NCBI GenBank assembly: GCA_030435675.1
Contig: CM059624.1
Coordinates: forward strand, 7,774,769 to 7,838,768
Source: Steinernema hermaphroditum
Lineage: Eukaryota; Nematoda; Chromadorea; Rhabditida; Steinernematidae
Direction: 5' to 3'
DNA: 64,000 bases
In this document: piece after piece, positions 32,255 through 46,400 of the stretch
Layout: the number at the start of each line of letters is the position of its first letter
Numbering within the stretch: the stretch's first letter is position 1
Position numbers and translations under genes: made by a program
The notes under the pieces: model-generated
What the model was told of the DNA's origin: nothing
Databases searched by the model: none
What the model saw: the letters and a program-made list of their open reading frames with translations, nothing else

Positions 32255-34381
32255 ATGGCGCGACGCTTCAACTTCTCGAACCCAGAAGACAGCTATTGGA
32301 ACGAAAGTGGCAATGCAAACGGCGTCGGTGGTAGCGCCGCTTTCAACTTGTTCGACGACGTTTCTTCGTTCGATGGCAACGCGGTGAGATATTTCTTCTT
32401 ATTCGAAATATTTCTTCTTCAGGCGATTGCTAGGGCCGCTCTCGACGACCTCTTCGATACGCGCGAGAAATTCGCTTTCGACGATGCTTCTTCATTCGCC
32501 GGAAGTGAAGTTCCGACGAGTATCGACGAAGAAATAGATCATTTGGCGAAGTCATTCCCCAACAGGTAGATGCCGTTTTCTGATTTCACCTTTCATGTTT
32601 ATTTCCTTAGCACCCCAAGTCGTGAACGAGCTGCGACTTGCCCATTGGTTCCGGACAAAACTCTATGTGATCTTAATAAGCTAGCACAGTCGGTACGTGT
32701 AATCTCTACGATTAATCTCATGTGTGATGTCATTTAGAATGAAGGGTTTACTGCACTGGACAAGAAGAAGGACAAACTCAGCACAGCTTCCGTGGTTTCC
32801 GACTGTAGCATAGGGTCGTTCTCAAGTGAATCAACAGCGCAGATCGACTTTTCGCGTTTGAAGTCAGAACACAAAAAGTTGCAAAGGCATCTTGAGGTAA
32901 GTGGCCCCGAATTTGAAATTGTAACTGGGATGGCGATTGCAGAATGTTAGAAGTGAGAGATTTCGTCCACCTGACGTAGAGGAATCAATAAAACGGCTAT
33001 TGCGTTGCGAACCAGTGCCTTTGGACCTATACAGAACGAAAGCACAAAAATTAGAATTGCTGGATGCGGCTATTCGGGCTATTGATAGTGACGTAATCCT
33101 TACGGTTAGCAAGCCACTTTACTCGGCTTGATGAAAGTACGTAATTTTCAGGTTGTGCTGTTTCTTAAGCGCTCTTTAACGGACTCCATTTTTCGTGAAA
33201 TACTGCTTCGGAAACCAGACGCGGCTGACGCATACATTGCCCACTTAGAAGACATCTCCGACTTCAGCGAGCTCACACATACGCTATTCTCTCTGGGGCG
33301 TAACGAAGATGCTGCCATGATGGAGTTTTGCGCTGCCTCTCGTAAGGCAACGACTGACGGGAAGATACAAGCGCTCAAAAAGGCAATGAATAGCGGGTTT
33401 AGCAGTCCCATCTTGTCATCGGAATCGAAACTTGTAGCTGAGTACATAGATCTTTTGGAGCGACAAGTTCTTATCGATGTATGACCATGTAAGGTGTGCG
33501 CAATATATGAACCATTGCAGAGTACCGATGACGAAGTGATTAAATCCGGCAGAAGTGCACATTTCAAGCAATACCCGAAGATGGCATCTTTGGTCGGACA
33601 GCCTCTTCTCACCACTGTATATTACTGTAGCTTGTATCACTATGATTTACCCATAGTAAGGTTGCCAGCAGCCGTAACAGTTTTTCTGACAATGACATTT
33701 CAGAATTCTTACGCAAGTCCGCTTTCGATAAAAGCGGTTTTTAATTTAAATGAAAAAGAATTTCTGTGGATGGCCATCTCGGCTCTTTCGCGCATTCGTC
33801 GGTGGAGCGAGATTGAACGACTCCTTTCGAATCGCAAATTACTTGGAGGCACGAAAATGACTATGCCGTTTCCATGGAGTGCGTTCTTCCGGCACGTAAG
33901 CCGTAACGAGGTACCTCCGAAAGAGGTGAGTCGTTATTCTCTATTCTCATCGTGAGGATCCCAGTGGTTCTGACGGATACGGCCGGTTGCTGTAAACGAC
34001 GAGAATCCTTTTGTCTCGTAATTCGGGATGGTCGTTAGTTGGTCTTGGTCCTGGCAAGAAGAAAGATTCTTCTGCGGAAAGTTTCAAGATCGAAAACATT
34101 GTTTCCGTTTTTTCAGTTTTTACTGCGGTGGCTGTCGTCCATCAACGACTTGGAGGAGCGCGTCGCCGTTTCTGAACAGTATCTGGATGCACACTCTGTA
34201 ACTTTGGAAGCTATCGTGGCCCTTAAGGACAGGAAGAAACTGGTTTGCTGGCTTTCCAAACTTACCCCGCATACGATTGAACATTCGAAGGCGCAAATGG
34301 CTCTTAATAATACTGTATGTGCCGTTGTGCTGAAATGCACAATAACGTTTCCAATTTCAGGCAATTAAATGGAAGAATTGA
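32255..34381 (+). CDS. spe-39: SPE-39 / VIPAS39, endosomal trafficking protein
   Basis: SPE-39 pairs with VPS33B-type SM proteins to drive late-endosome and lysosome traffic, and in worms is needed for spermatogenesis. The first exon is MARRFNFSNPEDSYWNESGN. The family core is well kept: LFLKRSLTDSIFREILLRKP, DAYIAHLEDISDFSELTHTL, FSLGRNEDAAMMEFC and LVAEYIDLLERQVLID. Next come FKQYPKMASLVGQPLLTT and KEFLWMAISALSRIRRWSEI. The last exons give VSEQYLDAHSVTLEAIVALK and AIKWKN with stop at 34381. About ten introns of 40-60 bases, except one of about 190 near 33930-34120. The order matches VIPAS39. Intact. Confidence 0.9.
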
Positions 34382-34938
34382 TTTAAATTAGTCGTAAGTA
34401 CAGTATTTTCACTATTTCCTTGCTTATATAGTATCGTATCTTATTAATAAAGGTTGTGGTGTTGCAGGGGACGCTTTCTGAGTGCCAACCGTTTTCGTGA
34501 CCTGCTGTTATGCTTACCTTTATTGCGATGTGTCTCCCGCTAATCGATTGGTTTTCAGGCGTCTATAAGGGATCAGACGATTGGCTGAGTTATGTGCGTG
34601 ATCGGCCGTGCCGCCAGCTCATCGCGCATTTGGCTGCTGTTTCATCACTTTCGGGACTTCGTCGCTGTTGACGGTCGCCGTCATTCACTTTCGCTGTTCT
34701 TCTGCCGCAGAAGGGCCTGGCTGCATGTTATTCAGTTCCCTATGCGCGGCTGTGCAACGGTGCCAAGACGATCGCTCGCGGGGTCGAGCAGACGGCCGGC
34801 TGCGTCCCCCAATGTCGCAATTTGCATCTATCTGTGTACGCTCTCCACGCTTATTCTTCAATAATCTGTTTCATTTTTGCGCGTCTACATGTTCGTCTCA
34901 CTCCTGTTCGCGTTGTTGAATAAGTTGTTGTTGCAGTG

Positions 34939-36934
34939 ATGGGGAAGAAGGGACGCAACAATAGTGCTGTGTGCGAGGGCCAGAAAGGCGATCAGAAGAA
35001 ACTGAGTGGATGCCCTATACCGATGAAGAAGGGGTGCGTGATCGGATTGCCCCTCCCGACTAAAGAAGATGGTGGACTCAAGATGCTCTGCAACAACGAG
35101 TCATGTCCGTTTAAGGGTCAGCTAGTACATTCCAAGTGCTTGGAAGTTCTTGAGGAAACGCTAATCAAAGGACTAGAGCAGACAGGTGGGAGTTCTCGCC
35201 GTGAAAATATGTGTGATTGAATGTTTTAGGTTCGGCTCGAGGATGGTCTGATTCTCAGCGAAGATCTAACTTGTGGGGGCGGCGCGGAATCCCTTTGGTG
35301 CAACGGAATTGCCGTTGCCCTTGTGATCATGGCTTCAGCGTCCTAGACATCAATGCGATAGAAGTTGAACAAGTTCGTTTATTTGATTTTTGCTAGTGGG
35401 CTAGTGAAGGTGAAGCATGCCTATATCAATTTCGGATAACCTTCATTTTGAGGTGTTGACCACTGTTTTTAGATGCAAGCAAAAGTTCAAGAAGTCAACG
35501 CTACTCCTGTCGCTAACAATGCTCCCAAGAAAAAAAAGAAAAATAACAACCTACCAGCTTTGAACACCGGAAAAGGGAAGGAAGCAAATCGTAAAGTGGA
35601 GTAAGTGCATGTCAACATCCGGCATGCATTAATTTAATTGACGCTTAGGAAGCGGCTACTTGAACGTGATCATTTTCGAGATGACGATATTCCGATAGTA
35701 CCATCATCTCCAAAAACTGACCCTGCATTCAGAAAACTTATGGAACCCGTAGTGCTGCTACGAGCAGGTATGATGAGAAGTTATGCTATTGTAGTTAAAT
35801 AACGGTTGCAGAAGCTGCGCCAGCCGTTAATCCATGGAATACATCAAAACTACCTGCAGTTGAACCACTAGACTTAGGAATTTCACTACGCAGTGATTTG
35901 GGCTGTTCAGGCATACTTAGAAGCAAGGATGACGGCGAGTATAGCATACGTCGATCAAGTACACCGCTATCTCCTCATAATCTATCTGAAATCTCTGTAA
36001 GTTTTTCTCCTTTCTGTCTTGTTTTAATTTTCAAATTGTTTAGGAAGACTTTGTCTTGGAAGAGTCTCCCTTCTTTGCCGAGTCAGCAAATGATCCAGAA
36101 GAAGATTGTGACGATTTTGCAAGAGTGTCACTTGTTGAATTCTTAACTCAGAAGGCGAACGGAAAAGGGAAGAAGGGGAAGAAGCGTGCAGGCGTTCTTC
36201 AAGCGAGTGCTCCGGATACAAAGGATAAACAGAAGCCAAGTCGAGAGTTTGAAGTTCCGGAGGCGGTGCCAATGTCTCCCGTTAGCAAATCTAACAACCC
36301 GTGGTTTACGAGTGACTTACAACAGAAGCAGAAGATCTACGAGTCCCGGTCAGAAGAACAAGTCGAACATGTTCATATGAGCGATCTTACTATCAACACG
36401 GACATCGTTCGCCCCATAACTCCTTCAACTCCATCGTCTCTCCAGTCCGAACTGTTGGCCGAATGCAGAGAACTGTCTTCCCAAGCCCATCCTGAACTGG
36501 ACTTTGAAGAAATCCGGCGAATGGTAGCAGAAGTGGAGCCGCCTACTCCTGCTGAATCTCCACTGTCTCTGCATATGGCGCCTCCACCCGGATTTGAACA
36601 TGTGACCGTGGCACCCCCTCCTGGATTTGGACATGTCGGAAATTCTGCCGTCTCTGGCGCACTGTGCATGGAAGCCTCGCAGAATGGACTGCTGGATTTC
36701 GTCTCAATGAGCTGTGTCAACGACGTGTTAACTGAAAAGGATATAATTCCGGAAGCCCGCCAGTCGTGCTCTACATTGCCGTCAGCTGATCCTGCGCACT
36801 ACCTCAATGACTTCGTCGTGAAACGGATGAACAGATATGCTCAAGGAGAAACATACGATGGTCTGTTCAAGGGTCCATCGTTTTTCCTGGGCGAAGAACT
36901 CCTTGGTACGCGGAATGTCTTCAACCGAAATTAA
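34939..36934 (+). CDS. HECA: Headcase (HECA) homologue
   Basis: Headcase proteins restrain growth and proliferation in animals and bind RNA-associated and mTOR-pathway partners in flies. The ATG at 34939 follows TTGTTGCAG directly. The cysteine-rich N-terminus reads LSGCPIPMKKGCVIGLPLP, then MLCNNESCPFKGQLVHSKCL. An intron leads to SARGWSDSQRRSNLWGRRG and VQRNCRCPCDHGFSVLD. Both parts match the paired Headcase zinc-binding domains (NNExC, HxxCF and ARxW...NxW). The C-terminal half is disordered with a KKKKKN basic run and repeated PPPGFEHV/PPPGFGHV motifs, and ends ...FNRN at 36934. Length about 500 residues. Intact as far as I can see. Confidence 0.85.
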
Positions 36935-39900
36935 TACGTATTCTATCTATCTCACATCACGTTTCTTTTTTGTTGTTGTTGAAGTACAGCTTCGGCTGTG
37001 TTAATATGTAACAAGAAATCTCGGTGTTCAGTGACGTGATCATGTAGAAATTTGCTCAAAGTTATTATATACTAGTATAAAACCTGTAAATGTTATCTGG
37101 TTTTATCTTCTCTTCTTGATTGTCCGGTTCTTGACCCGAGTGCAAGGGGAAATATCGATTGGACTTTTACGGTGATGATAAACATATGTTGCCAGCTTGT
37201 AAGTGCACGCCACGTCTGTGCTTGATCTCAACCTTCGGCGCTCAAGATCCATGAGGCGGTCGCGCCACTTCTCGTCCATCCAATTTCCGAGCTGAAAGCG
37301 CCGGGGTCAAGGCTTCGTCTTCGGCGACATTAGCGTTGCAACTTACGCTCGACGCTGCAGACTGCCTAGACAGTGCAAAGTGCAACCGTATAGTCTTAGT
37401 GCATTCAGTCGGATGCACGCTTTCGGTCGAAACTTTCCTTCTTGGCGATAAGTGTTGTTTTCTTTTTCGCGAGAGCAGTTCGGAGACCGCCCCGCCTTTT
37501 CGATCTGTTTTCGCTCGCAGGGTCGCCTCGCTGGGACTTGACGCCGAAGGCAGCGCGGTCCACCGAAGAACGCTGCCCCGGGACTTGTTCATGCCGTGTT
37601 TTCTCCGGCAGCGCTCGATGAAGCCCTCCATCGGTGCCGCTTCGCCAACTCGAAGGACGTTATGGCGCCGTCGCACGTCAAATTCTAATCTCCGAATGGA
37701 TTATTCATGGAATTTATCCGCGCATGTCGTGTCGTGGCCTTAGGAGCTTGATGAAAGGTCCTGGATAATTGCAACCTCCGGCGAAGACAGGTGAGCCCGC
37801 GGATTAGCCGCTGCGCGATTGGCTTCTACCGTAAGACTTCCTAAGTGGTACTTTCTGCGCGCCACCGAAGCGTGAGGGCCGAATTCCGCGCGCGTCTTTT
37901 CGACTCGCTGCTTCTTCCACTTTCGAATTACGGCGTCCGTGAGGCGAACGAAGTCGTTGATTCCTCAACGTCCGACGTCGAATTAGAAGGCGTGGGCATG
38001 GACACGGAAGGCACTTAAGGTCTCGTAGGCCGAGGCTTTTAGTCTTTTTGGCTATTTGGCACGGATGAATGGATCGTAAAGGCGATCCGCGAAAGTCGTG
38101 GACGTGGAAGTGCCTCGGAGTCGCTCCCTCGCGAATTTGGTCATATGATGTCGTCGTTATCGTTGTCGCCGGTCGAATTGTTATTAAGCAGAGTTCGGTC
38201 GTAGTCAAATGCAGCTGGGCTGGCCAGTGCCTAGGTATACGTCGACTCTGCCCGGCGCCTCGGCTTCGATTTATTATTTTGTGCGGCCGGCCCGATCCTC
38301 GAGCAACTCTCTGTCTCTCGCGCCTCTCCGTGGACGCGTCGCTCCCTCGCGTCTCTCGAAGCCTCACAACTTGGCCGCCGCTCGACAGCCGAGTCCGCTC
38401 TCCCCTGCGTCTGCGTCGCCGCTCTAGCTTGAATATTCATGTTTCGATTAGAATGTTTTCAAGCGTTGGATAGAGTCGAAAAGCGCGCCTGGAAGGCGGG
38501 CGGCTACCGAGTTTTGTTGTGTGCGGCGCTGCGCGAACTCCCCAGCTTCTTTTGTGCTTTTGTTTTTCTCCATTCACTTCGATTATCTATTCCCGAATGT
38601 GCGCCGAAGTGGAAACGCTGCGTGAGGCGGGATATCAAATATTGCACTCCGAAGGATTTCGCGCTGTCCCAACACGGTTTCGGCGCAAGCGTCTTATTAC
38701 CGTATCCATCCCCTCACCAGGCTTGAGCGTCATTCTTCCGTTTTCCTCTCCAGACTAATTGCGAGAGTGGAACGTGAGGGTCTTGCTCATCGAGTGCACG
38801 CATGAGTCGTCGCGCCGCCGTCGTTTAGTATGAGTGTGCCGATATCGACGGAGTACCACCCGAGGAGCAAGATCCGTTCCGGTGGCCCTTTGGATCCGAA
38901 GCGCCGTATCCGCGTGTCGCACAGCTCGCATTTGTCAGCGTTTTTATCGTTTGTTTCTCACCGTGTGTAATAAGTCTTCTACCAGTTGCGGTCGTAATCT
39001 GTAGGTGCGAAAGTTATCAGTTTTCGTCTTCGGCTGGTGGAAGTGCTCTGCGCGTCGAAGTTGCATGTTTACTTGGAGCGCTGTTGGTTTAGTTTGTGAT
39101 TTACGTGTCTTTATTGCCAGTGGTGAGTCACACACTTGGACGAACACCCCCTGAAATGACATAGTTTCGCGTTTCCCGAAGAGCAATCGTGGTTAAATGT
39201 GCTGTGCTCGGGGCTATATAGTATTATGACCCTAGCCGGCTCGTCCAGTAAGCGGGGTCGATCAAAACAGCGACGGATTGTTTGCTACTCGCCGTTGGCA
39301 AGTGTGTCTCGAGAGAATTGCGCTGGAAGAGCGGGATAATTATGGGATAGCGTCGAACGGAGCAGAGCGAAAGGCGTTGCTGGAAGGGTCTTCTTCTGTT
39401 TTGTTCCACTTGACTGCTTAAAGAGAGGGCCACACGAGCGTAAGTGAAAGACAGCGCTAATTTGTGGTGTACGTGCGAATTTGTGGTTTTTGGAATGAGT
39501 GGGTGGAAGAACGTTTTCTCGTTGTGTGCAAAAGGGGATATATTTATTAAATACGACGGCGAATTCGCCGTGGTACGTTCATTTCGGCCTCGATACTCAG
39601 GTGGTGATTAGATTTTGTAAAAGCCCATTTGGGGAACTTTGATTTTCTACCACTACCTTCCCACCATCTCATGTCTTGGTCTCTTGGGGCGTGACAACGC
39701 GCGCGCGCTGTTTTCCATTCGCCAAAACGACGTGCGTCGACTCCTCGAAAGAGAAAATGCGAGAACGGGTGAAACGACGAAACGACGCTTGGCTGGCTCT
39801 GTGTCGACTGGAGCACTGGCGGGGCCATTGCCTTGCTGCCTTGCCAGCGCGGTGTGTGGCGGCGGTCGGTCGGACGCGGCTGTCTGGCGAGCGCGGCGCC

Positions 39901-41113
39901 GTCCTTCGACACGGGTAGCCACCATCCAACTGAGGAGGCTAGAGTGTCAGAGAGCCCGCTGCGTCGTTCCTCGTCGTATTTCCTTTTTAGTCATCTCGCC
40001 GTCATAACCCTTTGTCAGAAGGCTGCTGTTTGACGAATATGCCGCTACGTACGTAACGATAGTTCCGTTCTTCCGGGATATGACATACCGTGGATACTGT
40101 ATCTCCGCCTACCATAACCTCATCACGGCGTTCGATAGCGGAGTGCCTCGCTCTTGACAGCACTTTTTTGCATTAACAATTAGCTTTCAGGCCGTCATCG
40201 TTCATCAAGATTATATATGGGTGTCTGGTGTGTAGACAAGCAGTTTCCGGGTTTTCATTTAGTTTGCAAGCGCTTAGCTCTTTTGCACACGCGCCATGTA
40301 CGCTCAAAGGGCGGTGGGTGAACGTTGCGCGCCGTGATAAAATTTGAAATTTGATAAAGTTAAGTGCTTTTAGTCGGGTGTATCGATTTTAGAGACCTTC
40401 TCCTTCCGCCAATGGCTCCATCCATTACGGCATACGCGGCATCCCTGACAGCTGCCAGCATGTTACCTTAGCAACAGGCGCTGACTTGGTTAATCCGTTG
40501 CGCAAGCCGTCCTGGCTTATAATCCATCTGCGAAGGTGATTAATTCGCAGGAACTCGCACGTAACGCTTGGCGGCTTCTGCTTAGCGAGCTTGACGCGTC
40601 GTGGCGCGCGAGTGCGGCGCACGAAATTTACATAGAGAATGGGTCCTTGCGCGATTCTTCTCATGTGCTGGGAAAGGTACGATGGACGGTTCATTGGACG
40701 TTTGCTGACACCGCGGCGTGCTCGGCAATGTTTAGCGGCAGGGACGCTGACGAAGAGTGAGTGGCTGAGTCAGCGTCGTAATCACTGGTCGTCCTTTGGC
40801 GGTGTTGCCGACGAGTTATGGACTTTCCTGGCGGTTTGTTCGGCATGTCGCTGAGGGTTGTTGTGAAACAATCACAGTGCTGTAGGCGTTTCTGCCTGTT
40901 GAGTCAACGAGATTGACTGATTGCGTCTTTTTGCATCGATTTTCGATTGGGGGCGTCTCATTCATATTTCGACACGAACGGTGTGGTCGAATTTTGCTCA
41001 CGGTGCGTGCGCGTGTTTTATGTTAGTTGTTGTTGCTTGTGAGGGTTTAAATGTTTGTTTATTTGCAGAAGTCACCTTTCTGTTGATCTCGGATATTTAT
41101 TGACTCCCCAGAA
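36935..41113. other. 4.2 kb non-coding region upstream of calmodulin
   Basis: No frame here has domain or splice support. The first 250 bases are HECA 3' flank. Much of 37.2-40.9 kb is GC-rich with frequent CG dinucleotides, unlike neighbouring intergenic DNA. A TTTGCAG acceptor at about 41069 lies 45 bases before the calmodulin ATG, so part of this region may be a long first intron with an untranslated first exon upstream. Confidence 0.5.
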
Positions 41114-41805
<692 letters not shown>

Positions 41806-43444
41806 GATAGCTGATCGTCCGGCTAAGAAGAAACATGTCTGTCTATGATGTCGCTTGTCTGTCTTTTTGGCCCATCATTTTTCCCACTGTAATATGTGTA
41901 TGACTGTATTATTGATGTCTTTTCCGTGACGTTTTAACCGTTATAAAATTTATTTACCAGTTTCTCTCTCAGCGCAGTGCTCACACGTCAGACCTCCTGG
42001 TTCCTTGTTGGCTCTGGGGGCACCGCGTGGAGAAGCGGTTTTTGTCCCCGTATCTCCTTCATCCCCTCGATACGGTGGCATTCTTGCCACACTTTAGCTA
42101 GTGTCTTCTGTCCTGTTGGCGGGGGTTACCATCCAGGCTCGGACCTCTGTGGTTGTGGGTTGTCTGCTTGTCGCTTGGTCTCCTCGCCTCCTTCCAACTC
42201 GTTTCTTCCTTTACACTTTCTTATTTGGCCCGATTTGATGAATTGTTGGAACTGTGTGTTGTAAGTTATTTATGTGACGTCTCCGAATATAAGACGTTTT
42301 GCTTTGTTTCGACTAGCTCGGCGTGCTCTCCACTCGGGAGGCTGAAATTGAATCCTCGAGCTATCGATCGGACCGGGACGCAATTAGCGGCTTCGCGTTT
42401 GTCGGAAGCCGAGCGTCGAGTGGAATACGGAGGCACTCCAACGGCTAATTAGATATCTTAGGGCTCGCTTCCTGCTACCACCTGGGACGCCGCCGTCGGC
42501 CTTCCACGTCCTCTGCGTCGCCGTGGCGGCGATTGATTCGCGGCGCGGCGCCCAAGTGGAGTCGAGCTGCCCCGCGGGGTCGAGGAGAAAACTAATTACT
42601 ACCTTCGAGGGGCGCCCTCCGGGGAGCGGAGGGCTTCCTCCCCACCTTCTGAGGCGACGGATAAGGGCAGAATCGGGGTGATCGCTGGTGCCTCTTCCGT
42701 TCCGGGCGATCGATAGATCTGTTTGCGCAATGCATTAACGAGAAGAGGGGAGAACGCTCGAAGAAGAACGGGACGAGAACACCACGTTGTGTAACCCCAA
42801 TTAAGTTTGCTACTTCAAAACAGAGCAATTGGATTACTTTTTGGCATGAAGCGTTCTCCTTCGGCCGACAACAACGCCCGAAAACGTCGTCGCCTCCAAG
42901 GGGCGCGGACGACGACGTTGTTTTTAAATCGCGGCGCCGGGAGCGACACAGGGGCGTTCAGAGGTGTGAGAGGGACGTGTAGCTTTGACTCCTTTGAAGC
43001 CATTTCGAGCGCTGTTTTCGCCCACGTTCGTGAGCCGGTATACGGTAGTCATTGTTCCAGGCGTTGTTTTCATGCGCCAGCGGATTTCGGGATTTGCACT
43101 CGTCCTGGCTTTGTGGGCGCTTTTCCGAATTCGTTCGGCGCGCGATTCCTTTGTTTCGCGGCCAAAACAGGATTTCCCCTTTCGCTTCTGTTCGCGCGCA
43201 CTTTCCTTATTCGCCGCGTTTTGTAATGCGATTAGTCGCCGACGACGGGTCCGGTGGCGTCGCCGCGAGGACGATCACGACGGTGAAGTCACTTTTTATT
43301 CAACATAAACGAAACTTTGGATAGACTATGTATGTACGGAGGAAGGAGGAGGCGTGCGGCCCGCGGGGAGATTCGGCAGGGAATGAGGAACGGGGCAGAT
43401 ACGGTAACCGGATATATACAGTAGTCTGTGGTCGGCGCGGGACC
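41806..43444. other. Convergent intergenic region between calmodulin and madd-2
   Basis: Calmodulin 3' UTR occupies the first few hundred bases (AATTTATT near 41946). The rest is GC-rich with overlapping unsupported frames and a few TACNGTA motifs (43044, 43396, 43420). I see no gene. Confidence 0.45.
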
Positions 43445-46400
43445 TCATTCGACTCTCAGTTGCGCGGACGGAGGCGTGAGTCCCGTTTGTATGGAGATGG
43501 AGGAGTTGCGGTTGATGCTGAAGGCCGGGTAGTAGAGGCCGCGGGGCATGTTCCTGAGAAGGCGCTGGTTAGGGGAACGCGTAGGAGGAGCCTCTCACCT
43601 GAAGGCCTGCGGTCGGCCTTCGAAGACGAGGGGCACGTCGTTAATGAAGAAGCTCAGGCAGCCCTTGTCGCAGTCCATGAGCACGCCGATGACGGCTCCT
43701 CGGGCGACGCCGGAGGCTAGACGGCCGTGGTGCGTTTCGTTGTGGAGGAACCAGGAGCGCTCCCCGTCGACGTAGGTGGACCAGCCGTGGAGGTCCTTGC
43801 CTGGAATGGGGGAGTCAGCTGGAGCGAAGGGGCGATCTGTGGTCTCCGGGGGTTCTATTTGTCCCCAGAGGTCGTAAAAGGCGAAAACGTGCGGAAACGA
43901 CGTCACGATTCCGCATTCCCGATCGGCGCCGATTAGATTATGCATGCGCCGGTCGTAAAACGGTAGTGAAGAGGTCGTAATCTCACCAAGCATGATGTTG
44001 CGGTTCACGGAGGGCTGCGCGATGCCGACAACGATGTCGGCGTTGCCGTGGTGCGCCTCCACGGTGACCTCCCAGTAATGGAGGCCGCGGGAGAAGGCAA
44101 CGGACCCGAGCACGGTACGGTAGTCGGCGGAAGAGGCGCTGAGGGTGGAGCAGTCGTTGCTGAGGAGCATCTCGGTCTGCGAGGGCGATTTGCTCAGCTG
44201 GAACCAGGCGACGGGCGCCGTCTGGAGGCAGATGCACTCGCTGTAGGCGCTCTCGCCGGCCGCGTTGAAGGCCTTGACGCGCGCGTTATAATAGGTGTCG
44301 AAGTGGAGGCCGTCGATGGTGCAGATCCGTTCCGTGCCGCAGTACACTTCCTAAACGGGGTCTGAGCTTCGAGGAACCGATCTCGGCGAACCTTGAAGAC
44401 GCCGTCCTCGCGGCCGGAGTCGATCTCGAGGATGAAGCCGTCGACGGCGCATCCGTCATGCATCGACCGCCATACTACCGTAACCGAGTTGTTCTCCGCG
44501 GAGCACTCGGAGGTGTCGAAGCTAGGAGGCGCCGGAACTGAAAGTAAGCGATCAGAAGGCATCTTCGGTGCTGGGATAGGCAAGCTTGAGGCAACGACTA
44601 CAAGGGACAACCACGACCACCAGAATCTACAGTATACCTCTCGAGGAGTCTCCTCTGATCTTCCCAGAGACCGCGCTGACTACAAAGGCAAGGTTAGTAC
44701 GGTAATCGAGGAGGGTTGTGGGGCGAGGGGAATGTACCTTTGAGCTGGGCGAAGTCGAGGTTCTGGATGGCGTACTGTAGGTGCTTCGTGTCGAGATTGA
44801 GCACGATCTCGGGCTCGACGTCGGGCTTTGTGCGCATCTCCTTGTGCCAGAGGAACTCCTGACTCGTGGCGCGGTTCAGGAGGGCGCCGCCGATCTGCAT
44901 GTAGACGGCCGGGTCGGGCTCCTTGAGCACCTCGATGCAGAACTGGATGAGCGCCGTCGTCCTGGAGAGTTGCGACGTGCAGCGCGAGATCTGCTCCTTC
45001 AGGATGCGCTTCTTGTAGTCGCGCTCCCGGTCGACGAAGTCGAGGAGTTGTGCTTTCCGCTCCTGGAGCTGCTGAATGAGCGAGTCGATCTGCACGGTGA
45101 CGTTTGTCTTGAAGTCCGACGACGAGGTCTACAGTAATCGGATGAGAACGAAACGGCTGGGATCGGACTCACGTTGATCTTCTCGTGGCAGAGCTTCAGC
45201 TTCTGGATGTCCTCGGTGGCGGAGCGCGCCTTCTCGCTGAGCAGCTGTAGCGTCTGGGAGAGTTCGCTCTGCAATACCGTAACTCGAGATCTGTGTTGGC
45301 TGAGGGTCAGTGGCGGAGCGGAGAGTGCCGGAGGAGTCGATAAGTGGTCGTCGAATTGTCGCAAGAAAGTTTCGAGCGTCGTCGGCGATTTATGGTGCTG
45401 TGAAACTCTGTTTTTGTAGGCGACGCTTTAAGCACGATTTATGCGCCGCAAGTGTTGCGTTCTGTGGAGATTGATCGCCTCTCCCTTCTTGAGGCTACGA
45501 GGACGCTTCGCTTTGTTCGGAGGGGCGCAATTAACGAGTAGTACTCTCGGCGGATATCCGCTTCGGCGCCACCAAATCGAATTTCGGCGCCAAAAGTTTC
45601 ATTAGGGTTGCGGGGCTGCAGAGGAGCATCGAGAGGCGTCTTCGACGAGGAGGCCAAGCGGATTAACCCAACAGACATTGTTTAGGATCGCGGATTACCT
45701 GCCGGATTAGGCCTGAAGAGGTCAGTTTGACGCCTCCGCTGCTTGAGCGGATCAGCCGGTAATCGGATCTATTGACCCCCTCGGTTGTGTTAGGGCCAAA
45801 GCGGCCGCGGTGTTCTACAAGCGGCTGTATCTGTAACCGGAGCCCTGGGCGTCCGTCGAAGGGCATTTAACCCATCGAGGAAGGGCTAATGAAAAGATTT
45901 GCGCAACCATATGGCGACGCATTTATCTTCTCGTGTGATGACAGCGCCGAGAACGACCGATTGCATAATCTGTGGCCGTGCTGCACGCCTGGAACAGGCC
46001 CACGAAAGGGAATAATTAGGCTGTCAAGCGAGGACCGTTTGATCGATCGTCGGCCAGGCCGTAATTAGCCCTGGAAGAAGAAGGGGCGAAGTTGGATCTT
46101 CCGGCGTATCTCACGCTTCGGCGCCTCCGTGTGTGGCCAATTAGGAGTTGTGACCTTCGGAGGCACTTGACTGTCGCCGCGCCGTCTGTCACTTTCTCCA
46201 CAGCTGCGCGACCTTTTCGCGCGTGACAGGATGCCCGAGGCCCTTTTTTGCCCCCTCGGTCCCTGGCCTCCGCTCCCCGGCGACAGGTGTCCGACGACGA
46301 CGAATGGGTGGCAGGAAGCGCCGGCTCCCGACTCGGACTGTAAATCAAAAAATATGCAAATTCCGGCGTCTTCCCAGTCGTAAAACGGCGTCGAAGTGGC

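Noticed and set aside
37242..39930. Several 100-190 codon frames upstream of calmodulin
   Set aside because: They overlap on opposite strands, have biased basic composition and lack splice signals or domains.
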